Under the pieces are notes generated by a model. It had not been told where the DNA came from. It saw only the letters and a list, made by a program, of their open reading frames with translations, and did no database searches. From Schistosoma mansoni (taxonomy: Eukaryota; Platyhelminthes; Trematoda; Strigeidida; Schistosomatidae): DNA of 64,000 nucleotides. Location: assembly GCF_000237925.1 (NCBI RefSeq), contig NC_031497.1:3217295-3281294 (forward strand), given 5' to 3'. The stretch's first letter is position 1; the number at the start of each line of letters is the position of its first letter. Positions 33,126 through 44,500 of this stretch are shown here, piece by piece. The translations under genes and the position numbers were made by a program.

Positions 33126-33445
33126 TTTGTATGGTAGGTTGTTAGAGGTAATCGACAGAAAACCCTGAATATATGTTTCATATTAGTTGCCAGTAAGGCG
33201 TACCTACAATCTGAAAGAAATTATTGCTTCCAGTGGGATTCTCTCAGCTGCATATTCTGAGGCTTTACCACTGTGACATATATTCAAGCCACTAATGAAC
33301 TCCTGTACTGTGTTGGGCATAAACCCCATGCGATGTCGAATCACTTAGATTAGTGGCCATATTGCAACTGGATCGGCAGAAATAAATCAGTACTAATGGA
33401 TTAAACAAACATGATATTAGTGGCTACTCAGTGATCAGTCTGTTA
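33126..33445 (-). repeat. SINE B copy, decayed
   Basis: Shares AATCGACAGAAAACCCTG and TGGCCATATTGCAACTGGAT with the minus-strand copy at 25.9-26.3 kb. Confidence 0.6.
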
Positions 33446-36400
33446 TTCTGTTTGTATGTTTAATCCGAAGACTTCTTTTTCCAATAACTTATTTAAATTA
33501 ACGAACAGTTCAATATATAAAAAACATCATTTCGAGATCTTTATACCACTTTTTTTAACTGTCATCAAAATTATAATATATACTTAAAATTTCTCACTTC
33601 CTGTGTAGCAACAAGTTAGTGTAAACAACATTACTAAGTACACAAATAAAATGTACGATTTTGATGCTAGCTATTAACCAGATCACCTTTATTAATGTCC
33701 CCCTCTGTTGATATGCATCCCTTTTAGCACATGTCCGTATATATATATACCTTTCTTTTCTGATTTCCATCGAACATGGTCACATAAAAGCAAACGTATA
33801 TTTTAAAGGAATTACCTATGATATTTTTCAGCCTAAAAGTATTCTCTATAGATTTCCGGAAGAATTAAATTGAATTTTTCTTTACTTTTCATTCACCTAT
33901 TATAGGTAACCATGCTGAAAATTTGCTCAAGGATTCCATTCCTATGACAAGTCAATCTTGATAAATCATTTGTGGGAAACAAAAATGATTCAAACAATGA
34001 GATGAGAAATTTTCTACGCACCAACATTTCGAAACCCCACCACTGATATCTGATTGTCTATAACTACTTGTTAATACTGTATATTATATCGATAATCTTC
34101 AGTTTTAATTATTTGTTCAGAAGGCAAATGGTTTCCTTATCTGTTTCCAACTTTTACCATGGGTATTTGTTCAATATTTATATCCACTAAATGTTGCGTT
34201 TATTTGGCAAATGAATATCATCGCATTCCTGTCCAATCGTTTTAATAGATTATTTTTTTTCTCTTCTATTGTTCCAGTGAACAAATTCTTTTCAACTTTT
34301 CTTTATATATAAAAATTTTTTTTCCTTTTCCACAATTTCGGTGATAAAAATTATGCATTCTTAGACAATCTGTTCAATTTAATTAACTTAATTGTATTTC
34401 GAATTCTGTATAATCTACTATATGATATTGATTTACATTTTTCTTATAAACTATTGATACCTTAAATTCCATTACATATCTTCGTAATCAACAAATCCTA
34501 TAATCCACCTACCTATTAGTTAATCATATCTATTGTTTGCTATCACATATACAACAGATTATCTATTGATATTCTTATTATCTCTTGTTCTTCAGATGGT
34601 CATCTCTAAACCAAACATCTGTAAGCATACAAAGTTGATGATAGAGTGATATGCATTTTTTCTCCAAGTATCAACTTTTTTTTATAACTTTAAATATCTT
34701 TTGTCTCAAATTTCATTTGATTGATTGATCTCTTAGCAGACTTGAAGTTAGCAGGAGAGATAAGACAATAGATCGCTTCTTCATTCTGTTCATTCCTTTG
34801 GGTAACCTTTACCAAACACCCTGTTGCCATCTCGATTAACATTTTTATGAGGAGAAATTAGTTGTTCCATTTACGATGATTTATAATATGAATTACAAAT
34901 GAATACCTTGTTAACTTTGTTTTCATAGATTTCGGTATCTTTTCGCTGTTTCTTTTTTTTGCATCTTGGTCACTGGGGTTTGGTTACCTTCGTATTTTTT
35001 CTTAGTTTTACGAAATCAGAAATATTGTTAAACGAAAAAATATGTTTTCTTTTAAACACATACACAAAAAGATGCACACATCAATACATACGTGCACATT
35101 TTCATACATTACATATTTTCATAAATGATTGCACAATTTTTTTCGCGTTAATCAATAAGATTCTACTTTTCCCCCTTTATACCTTTACACACATTTAATA
35201 AACATTTTGAAGAAATTTCACGGTTTACATTGTGATTGTTGACTGATCGAAATATCCGTTATTTTTAATGAGTAGATATTGACTTAAGTGCTTTATGTGT
35301 TTTTATTACACATCGTTGAGGAAAATTAATGAAAACAAATGCTTGTTGGTTAGTTATACAATCAAGTGGATAGTAAATAATCCTGAGTCTCTTTTGAACT
35401 TTTATCTTATTTAAACAACGAACTTGAAAGATTTCAACCAATCTGAAAGTACCAATTTCATAACTCAAAGATCTAGGAAATTATTTCTCCATCACCCGAT
35501 CTTAAGTTTAAATCAAATCCCAAACGTTCATATAAGGGAGCATTGTTGGCTTTTATACGATAATATAGATAAAATAACTTACTAGATTAAGGTTTCTTTT
35601 GTATAGATAATTCCATTTATTTTGTTTGTTTATTAAAACTTAATGCTAGAAAAATGAAGTTTTTGGGTATAACAGATACCTCATGTCACCGAACATTTGA
35701 CTTCCCATATTCAAAAGTATTTAAGTGATAACGGGGTTTCTTTTCCTCTTGATAATTTAGAACAAAGTTATACCAGCAAGATTTAAAGACTAAAATGAAC
35801 TCATTTGATTTTATTGAGTGAATTTTCTTTTGTTTACAGTAAATTAATTCACACCACATAAAATGTAATCTTGCAATAGCGTGAAATCACAGTACTACTT
35901 AAATTATATTTCAGTAACAACGTTTTCGTGTGGAACATTTTTTTATAGTTGAATTTAATAGAGGAAACATTTTTACGACAGTTAGCACGGCAGGACACGA
36001 CGTTTACTGTCACCAAATTTACTTCATATTGTCTCTAATAAGTGAACAGTATTGATAAATTAAAATGCATTCTTTGTGCATTTTCCAGTAGCCTGAATTT
36101 ACTTTTACGCCCAATGTAAACAATTACATGGATAATAGACGAATATGTTAATCACATTTTAAAATCGACCCACAAATAACAATGTGACTAGTTATCATGG
36201 AGAGGTTTTTGATAAAAGTTACTTCTTTAGACGACATATAGTTTAAGACAATTTCTTCACTACATAACTATGCAAGCATTTGTCGTTGTGACGATGCCAC
36301 AAAAAATAAGAATAAATGTATGAAAATGTCATTTATGTTTCCCTAGAAATATACCATTTCTTCAACTTGTAAACATAATTATATCATGTGGCCAAGTTTC

Positions 36401-36776
36401 AGGAAAAAATATCGAAGAGGTTCTCAATCATTTCAAGTTGTCATTTATACATCATTTATTATTGAAAGGATTAGTATTCGTTTTGCCTCAATGACTTTTT
36501 TTAACTCAACTTATCTAAAGTTTTGTAAACATTGTTTTCTTCCTGCATATCACCCATTCACATTGTATCGTATACTCGTTTAAATACACGATGAATTGTA
36601 ACCTATAATTGAAGGTGGATATTCACTCAAGCATTTATACTGCTAATATTAACTGGATTTGTTAACAGAAACACTCAAAGTTTATTTTAGAAAGCTTTAA
36701 AATCATGTTACGATAACCAAAGTAAATTTACATACGGTAACTAATGACGTGGAACGTTATTCGCCTTATTTCATTT
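33446..36776. other. Intergenic stretch, nothing recognised
   Basis: About 3.3 kb of AT-rich sequence. Short open frames at 34959, 35265 and 36386 are compositionally like background and have no family motifs. It should contain the end of the phosphatase gene, but no last exon or poly-A site could be pinned down. Confidence 0.4.
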
Positions 36777-37295
36777 ATTTATTTATTTGAACACATAAAT
36801 ATTGGTACAAGGTGACACCAGATATATATGCGCCGCAAAAATCTCATTTGATTTTTGTGAGGGCTATGATACTGACCAGGTGCCCAAACTGAAGCAGGTG
36901 CTTTTCTTAGGGGGCCACACCCCGGGCCTTTGACCGAAAGATCTGATCCACAAGGCAGTGGAGCATCGTGAGGAGATGCAGTCCCATGGTAGCCGGTGAC
37001 CAACAATTGATTCATACGCCATTTGTTCCCTCAGGATACTGGAGCCCATGTACACCATTGGTTTGGAATCGAGGTTATCCAACTTCCCTAGGTGGACTCG
37101 CCGTGTCCACCAACCCGGTTAAAGCGCCGGACATTCGCTTTCGTCCTCTCAATTTTGTGAACAACACCCATGGCACGAGAAGGCAGTGAGTAGGGCTTCC
37201 CTGGCAGAGGCTATATACGCGTGGCCATGTGAAAACATTTCGAGAGGGAAAGCGGACTCTCCCCACTCTCGGCCGTACCAGAGCACTGACAAAAG
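36777..37295 (-). repeat. ~0.5-kb retroposed repeat C, full-length copy 1
   Basis: On the minus strand it starts GTACGGCCGAGAGTGGGGAG and ends in an AAATAAATAAAT-type tail. It is nearly the same as 41727-42239. Several overlapping open frames on both strands (36779-37314) are shadows of this repeat, since the same frames recur in the second copy. Confidence 0.8.
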
Positions 37296-37984
37296 TTAGG
37301 AAGGATTCTCTCACTTACTATACACATCTTTTTTTCATTCGAGTAAATGTATACAACAGGTATACATTTAACTACAGTTTAAATGTTTGACTACATTCTA
37401 AGTTGATTCTTATACAAAGCTATAAAAGCATTTATTTACAATTTAGGAGTATAAGCATTTAACTGTATATCAGTGATATTATATTACTTAATATGCACAA
37501 GAAAAGAATTCAAAACTACCCATAACAGACTAATTAATAGATATGTACATTATTGTTATTCAATTAAGTGTCTTACCTAATGATTATGAATAATATGAGC
37601 ACATTTATTTGTTTTCTAATAATCAGTAATTACACTATCAACTAAATAAAAGAAATGAACAAACTTAAAATTATCGAACTGTTATACATATAATAGTATA
37701 AGTTTAAACAAGTATGTTGTTTTTATATTCATATTGAAAAATTGTACTGTTCTTGTTTTTGAATAGGTAGTAGTGGTAGCAGTTCTTGTTGTATAAATGC
37801 TGTGAAACACTTAGGTGATTAAGTGAAATGAATAAAACCTTCCTTTTTTTAAACTGAACTCAATAAGTTTTATTTTAAAAATGATATTCTATGAAGACAG
37901 TGTTGTTTACGTCTTGCTAATTGTAAAATTTTGTGTACACAAAGTTTCATATACTCAAAAAGTTTATTGTATTAACTAGACATG
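37296..37984. other. Intergenic, nothing recognised
   Basis: AT-rich sequence with no coding or repeat signal that I can support. Confidence 0.4.
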
Positions 37985-38640
37985 GCGAAAACAGGGAAAA
38001 GTTGAGTATTCCTACGATTTGTCGTTTATAGAACAAGTATTGAAATGGACCTTCATGTCTCGACGTCTTATAAGTTGCATGACTCGAAACCTTTATAACA
38101 ATGAGTCACGTATTTTGATGTACAAAGTATATGTTCAACCAATCCTAGAATATTGCACGTTTATTCTTATCAGTGTGCGCATGAATGATAAATCAGTACA
38201 GAGACGATTTACACTTTGGATTGTTGGAAGTGATTGCAACTTGAATTATAATTCCAGACGTGGTAAACTTGGGCTCGACCCTTTTATGAAAGAGGAGACT
38301 CAAACTTAATTTGATCCTTTTCTCCAAAAATTCTTAATAAACTATCCTTTACATTCAGTCAAGTAATTCAATATGCAGAAACTTCTAATTATGACATCCG
38401 TAACTCCTTGTCATTGATGAAACAAACCCATTTTAAATCAACTCTCTATGTGAATTAATTTACCTGTAAATTTTCAAGACTCTGGAATAATCTACCACAA
38501 TCTATCCGTAAGATAAAATCACTATCATCCTTTGTTCGCTGCATTGATGCATACTGTTTCTCTGAAAATGCATTAAATGTTCTAGCACCTGTAAGTGTAT
38601 CTTATTCCACAAGTGAGATTATAGGAACTTTAAATGTTTA
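37985..38640 (+). mobile_element. LINE 3' fragment (RT thumb and C-terminus, CR1/jockey-like)
   Basis: The plus strand translates to LMYKVYVQPILEYCTFILIS followed by a QRRFT segment, then YNSRRGKLGLDP. A second block reads FSRLWNNLPQSIRKIKSLSS followed by FVRCID. This is the usual end of CR1/jockey-type LINE polyproteins (YKxxVRPxLEY, then QRRxT, then LGLxxL, then WNxLPxxIRxxxSLxxFK). Stops and a frame change interrupt it, so it is a dead fragment. Confidence 0.82.
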
Positions 38641-39120
38641 GCCATTCTTATTACGGAATTCACTAAGTAAAACCCCTTACTTGCTGTCACTTTACATTAA
38701 CACCGACCCTGGCAATCCTAAATAATTTGAATAATATCTTACATGAACAGTATAACGCTGAGTCACATGAACATACATTATGGTAGACCTGACTGACTTA
38801 TTTTAATAATTAGTAATTAATGATTTGTTGGTCCATGCTCTCTGTTTCCGTTTTACTTTCTCTAGTTGTAGATGATCATAATTAATTTGTTATGGTGCAG
38901 GAAATGACCTTAAATGCATCGTGCATAAATCAACAGGGTGTCTACTTAAGAAGAATTAAAAGCTCCCGGCCGATGCATTACATTGCTGTAATACATGTCT
39001 TAAATGTACTACCTAAACAATTTTTCAACTAGTAAACCTAAAACAATGTTTGATAATCCTGAATAAATTGAGTATTGGATAGATTATTATAAATAAATAA
39101 TATATTTTTAATATCCCAAT
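38641..39120. other. Intergenic, nothing recognised
   Basis: AT-rich; may include the LINE 3' UTR just after 38640. No other feature. Confidence 0.35.
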
Positions 39121-39124
39121 GAGT

Positions 39125-39450
39125 AGAAAATTTAGTCCCATGGTAGCCGGTGACCAACGATTGATTGATACGCCATTTGTTCCCTCAGGATACTGGAGCC
39201 CTTGTGCACCATTGGCTTGGAATCAGGGTTTTCCACCCCACCCCCCTAGGTAGACTCTCCGTATCCACCAGCTCGGTTAAAGAACCAGACATTTGCTTTT
39301 CGTCCTCTCAATTTCGTAAACAACAGTAATGCTGCGAGAAGGCAGTGAGTAGGACTTCCGTGGCAGTGGCTGTATACGCGTGTCCATGTGAGAGCATTTC
39401 GAGAAGGAGAGCTGACTCTCACCACTCTCGGCCGTACCAGGACATATTAA
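39125..39450 (-). repeat. Repeat C, partial copy
   Basis: It matches the half of repeat C from AGTCCCATGGTAGCCGGTGA to CTCTCGGCCGTACCAG but lacks the part with the AAATAAAT tail. It has more differences than copies 1 and 2, so it is older. Confidence 0.75.
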
Positions 39451-39875
39451 TAAATTAATATATTACGAATGAACACGAATACTAACTGAACTTTCCGTTA
39501 TACAACAGAATTGATATATTACAACATTGACAAACCCAAGAGTAGAGAAAATATAATAACCTTAAAAAGAATAAGATTATTAAGTCAAATATGTTACATA
39601 TCATATAAAGTATACTGATTACAATGAAAATGATCAATTTTAATGCAATACTATAGATAGATGATTAAGTCATTCTACCCGTATGTCAAAGTGACTTATT
39701 CGAAACAATTAAGTCTATTTCAAAAATATCTAGTTGTTATCTCAAGTGTGCATTCATATGTGATATTATACGTGAACAAACAAGAGCAAGTAGGTCTAAA
39801 ATAGTTATTATTCGAACGATTAATGAAATCGAATAAAATTATTAGACAATAACACCGATTCATTCGATAAATTAA
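39451..39875. other. Intergenic, nothing recognised
   Basis: AT-rich sequence without supported features. Confidence 0.35.
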
Positions 39876-40490
39876 TATCTCAGCAGTGTTCATCCACGAC
39901 ACTACCATTAGGTGTCGAACTCACTGTCTTCCGTCTGCCGCTCGAACCCTCAACATCTAGACTAATGAGTCTTCACCTGACAGTGTGGAAGTTTAGCTTC
40001 AGTCAATCCTCAATACTATCCGATCATCTTTCATTATCTTTGGTGGATACATTCCTCACAACACCTGACACAGTTTACCTCCAGTATTCACAGTTTCCCA
40101 CTGGAACTCTGGGAGTTAGTTACTATTAACCACCATACGATCGTTAGTGACTAGCTTCGAGAGGAAATTTCTAGACTGTTGTGAGGAATGTATCCACCGA
40201 AGATAATGGAAGATGATCGGATAGTATTGAGGATTGACTGAAGCTAAACTTCTACACCGTCAGGTGAGGGCCCAATGATCTACATGTTAGGCGTTCATGA
40301 GTGAGACCGAAGACCACGGGTCTGATCCCCCGGTAGTGAGGTTGTGGATACGCACTGCTGAAGAGTCCCATGCTAGAACGAAACAGTTTTCCAGCGCTTT
40401 CACTTTTAGAATAGCTGTCTAACTTGAAGCAGCTCGTGTGTTCAATAAAATTTAATAACTTCTACGGCCACCATACCGAAATCAATATCT
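39876..40490. repeat. Palindromic hammerhead SINE composite with 81-bp arms
   Basis: 39983-40063 and 40177-40257 are inverted repeats of about 81 bp with few mismatches, spaced by 113 bp. They continue outwards into opposed SINE units. The right unit (plus strand) has GGTCTGATCCCCCGGTAGTG, a CTGAAGAG core and ACGAAAC but no GUC cleavage triplet. The left unit is the minus-strand equivalent. Confidence 0.78.
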
Positions 40491-41320
40491 ACTTAAACAC
40501 TTTCAACTATATTAAAACATTTTAAGAAAATTTTAAAAAGCAGACACAACTACACAGATCTCAATGGATATGAATCACAAAAACTTTAAATTTGTTTCAA
40601 ATAAAATCTAGATAATAATTTACGTATTGGGTGACTACTGAACTTTCCCATGAAAAAAATAAGTTGAATATTCAGGTCAAAGGTAATTCCAAGGACAACA
40701 ACACAGACATGCAAACACCACAATACTACCACCATGAGTACATATACATATAACTCAAAAAGTGTATATCACAAAATGCACAGATAACTTGGCAATGCAA
40801 TGAATGAACAAATGTTCCATATAATAAAATCAATAAAGTCGGTGGTAATTTAATTTAAGAAACAAAACCTCAAGTAAAGAGAGACATACATAGTAAAAGG
40901 ATAATTCAGTATAAACAAAGAAACAAATAAAAACTGATAAGTATAAATCAAATGAGCATTTGCAGTTTATTTTGAAAATACATGAAAATGAAGTAGGGAG
41001 AATGAAAGAAAAAAGTTAAGGCATAACGCTTAATAACCTTCTAGTGTATTCATGACTATTTACTTGAATGTAAAACAAAATTAAGTGAAGTAAATTTTCG
41101 AGAGAGAACAAACTAAACAAAAACATAAAAATTTTTATCACATAATGAACAGGAATGAAACAAATCACCTAAAATAAAATTCATTAAACCAGAATATAAA
41201 AATTATACCATACTGTTTTGTATGTTTATAAGAAAGTTGATCACAAGTATTGAATGAATTTATGCTATTAAAATAGATCCATTATTTAGAAATGCTCTTA
41301 TATTATATTGTCTTTAATAA
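40491..41320. other. 3' flank of the RUN/PTB gene, nothing recognised
   Basis: AT-rich. On the minus strand this is downstream of the stop codon at 41321. An ATTAAA lies only a few bases past the stop, so the true poly-A signal is probably further on but is not resolved. Confidence 0.35.
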
Positions 41321-41595
41321 TTATAAAGTCCAATGTGTTCTATCAAAGCCCATTGACAAACCAGATATAATTCTTCTAGCTTCTTCTTTATCCATTGATT
41401 CAAATACATAACACGTAAAATGACTAGCTGTAGTGCACGATTCTTCTCCGGCTATATATGCAAAATAATTGGTTCCATCGGTTCTTCGACCGCATGAAGA
41501 TATTTGTGGATAGGAATGACGTAGTAGAGGTTCTTCACTACGAGAAACTTTATTATCTTTCCGCTGTAATTGCCATACAGTCACTCCCAATTCAC
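41321..41595 (-). CDS. RUN/PTB gene terminal exon: second half of PTB domain
   Basis: Follows a CATTTAAG acceptor in phase 1 and runs to TAA at 41321-41323. It encodes GVTVWQLQRKDN, then NYFAYIAGEESCTTASHFTC, YVFESMDKEEARRIISG and the C-terminus. This matches the late strands and C-terminal helix of PID/PTB domains (F-A-Y-V-A, then F-x-C-H-V-F, then A-x-x-I). Confidence 0.85.
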
Positions 41596-44500
41596 CTTAA
41601 ATGAAAAAATATTTTTTCAAATAAGTTATTGTATCTTACTGTTTAAAGTCGAGCGACGTTAAAAATAGTAAAAATAGAGGACAATATGAAAATATTCAGT
41701 GGAAAAATGCAGAACCCACAATTTATTTATTTAAACACATAAATATTGGTACAAAGAAGGATCAGATACATATGCGCCGCACAAATCTCATTCGATTTGC
41801 TTGAGGGCTGTGATACTGACCAGGTGCCCAAACTAAAGCAGGTGCTTTTCTTAGGGAGCCACACCCCGAGCCTTTGACCGAAAGATCTGATCCACAAGGC
41901 AGTGGAGCATCGTGAGGAGATGCAGTCCCATGGTAGCCGGTGACCAACGATTGATTCGTACGCCATTTGTTCCCTCAGGATACTGGAGCCCATGTACACC
42001 ATTGGTTTGGAATCGAGGTTATCCAACTTCCCTAGGTGGACTCGCCGTATCCACCAACCCGGTTAAAGCGCCGGACATTCGCTTTCGTCCTCTCAATTTT
42101 GTGAACAACACCCATGGCACGAGAAGGCAGTGAGTAGGACTTCCCTGGTAGAGGCTATATATTCGCTGGCCATGTGAGAGCATTTCGAGAGGGAGAGCGG
42201 ACTCTCCCCACTCTCGGCCGTACCAGGGCATTTGGGGGCGAACCCACAATTTATAACATTACAGACGTAAGCTTAGTCAAATAATCGAGAGATCTTAACG
42301 TTATCAATATACTGTTATAATTTCCCTTATTACGACCCAGCTATCCCTGTGGCTTAGTATTCTTGGACGTCTGTTCACTCAACAAGTCCCCAAATCAGAA
42401 CACCTTTAAACAGGAACAAAATTATATTCCAAATAACAATGGTAGATGGGAGTAAGAAGTACAATGAGAGAAACGTTAGTATATTTATGGTTTTTACATG
42501 AGAAGATTCTAGAGTCTTCTCCAAGTATCCACTAACGCTGATTGGCCAAGAAATAACCAATCAGCGCACCCAAACATAATCCTCCACGGAGCGTGCTTTA
42601 ATGAAGTCTATATTCCGCTAACATATACAGAACCCAAAATTTCTTAATCTCTAAAGCGAAAGAAGCTTATATCAATTGAGCTGCATAAACAACTCTGAGA
42701 CAAAAGATCAAGTGAATAAAACCAGGGTACATAACAAGAAAAGTATCTACCTTAATAATAGACCTATGCGACCAAATAACATGAGGAGAAGCTAGTAAAG
42801 AATTCGAGAAAACTAAATAAATCATTACTCTAAGGTTAGTATTAAAAATCTTGGATAAACCAGCAATTTCATATATATATATATATATATATGACGAAAA
42901 AGAAATAAGCATTGATTTACCTAATTCAATGTGCACAGGACTTTGCTCATCTGGATTTTTTAAGTTACTTAGAACAGAAACAATAGACTGATTTATAAAA
43001 TTAACTCCACCACTTGAACCCACTTCACACTGTCCAATATATCGAAAATGATACCAGGGTTCCTGGTTGAGAAACTTCGAATTGTCAATAATATGAACTA
43101 GTGGGTAAAACCAAAAAGCAAAGCACGCAAAAATCAATGTCTACCTAACCAATGATTGAATTACTAAAAATGACATGTTACAAAAACAAATGATTTCTAT
43201 ATGATTAGTCCTTTCTTGAAACTTTTTAAAGCACAGGGAAGCAATCATTGTGGTATTTGGTTTTTTTATGTGAGGGGAGGGATTTTCTATATTTCCTCAG
43301 TAATGAACTTATGAGAACCTCTGGTGGGATAAAATAGTGGTTCCTCAGATTTACTAGTTTGAACTTGAACCAATGTTTCTCGTCCTTTGATACATGCTTC
43401 AGTCCAGATAACTGGCTACAAAAATTTACAAACTAACATTCCAAGTCGATACAACAAGATTCATTGTGCATGACAAAGCTTGATGTTCATGCTTTATAAG
43501 TAATGATTTTGTGTTTATAAATATGAGACATGTTGATATCGACATATTTAGCAATTAAATCCAATAGGACAAAACGAGTTTGATAAACTGAACAGATACA
43601 TAATGTATTTAAAAATTTGATAAGCGAATAGTAGTAACAAGTCACATTGATGTTTTTTATCAATCGTGATAACAAAGAAAAAGAACGACGAAAATACGTA
43701 TATTAGTGGAAGATCCTTTTGTTCCCCACCAAATTATAAAAAACTATCAAACATGACAACTAGTTTGCAAGCTAATTAGTAACTAGTTGCTATGATAGTT
43801 TCTCTTATTAAAATGTTTCTTTTGTTGTGTATCATTGTCACTGATCATAAACAATTTGTTTGTGGATTGCTTAGTTTTAGACACAAATGCATTTCTCAGA
43901 GTTAATTTCTGCCAAGAATATACTATGCTTGATAAATGGTTCTTAGTTCTCGTCAATACTACTTATTTGCCCAACACTAAACAATGTTATTGGTCGCGCA
44001 ACATCGTGGATTGGTTGAAATTAGACATTAACACTGCTAGATACCGACTCAGTGGTATAGAGGTTAAACGTTCGCGCGCGAGACCAAGGGTCTTGGGCCC
44101 GAGTTCCACTGCTGAGTCCCATACTAGGGCAAAACGGCCGTCCAGTGCTTCCAGGTTTTCAATGGTAGTCTAACATTGATCAGTTCATGATCTCAATTAA
44201 AACTCAACAGCTTCCACAACCCTCTACCGATAATTTTATTGGTATTTTACACAAGCGATAATGTTTCTAATTAGCTGATAATTAGATGGCTTTGATACTT
44301 TAATAACTGTTTGTTAACTTGAGAAACCTTAAACAGAAGAAACGACAGGGAATAAAATTTTCAGAATTTTGGACTTCATATAAGCGCAAGGAATGAATAC
44401 ATTACGTAAGCTACTTATCATAATTATTTTAACCACACTATTATTACCTATTGACACACAAATTATGAGTATTATTACTTTCTTTGCACTAACTCTTGCA

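Noticed and set aside
36779-37314. Four overlapping open frames on both strands with protein-like composition
   Set aside because: They recur in the same frames in the repeat C copy at 41727-42249, so they are by-products of a retroposed repeat, not genes.
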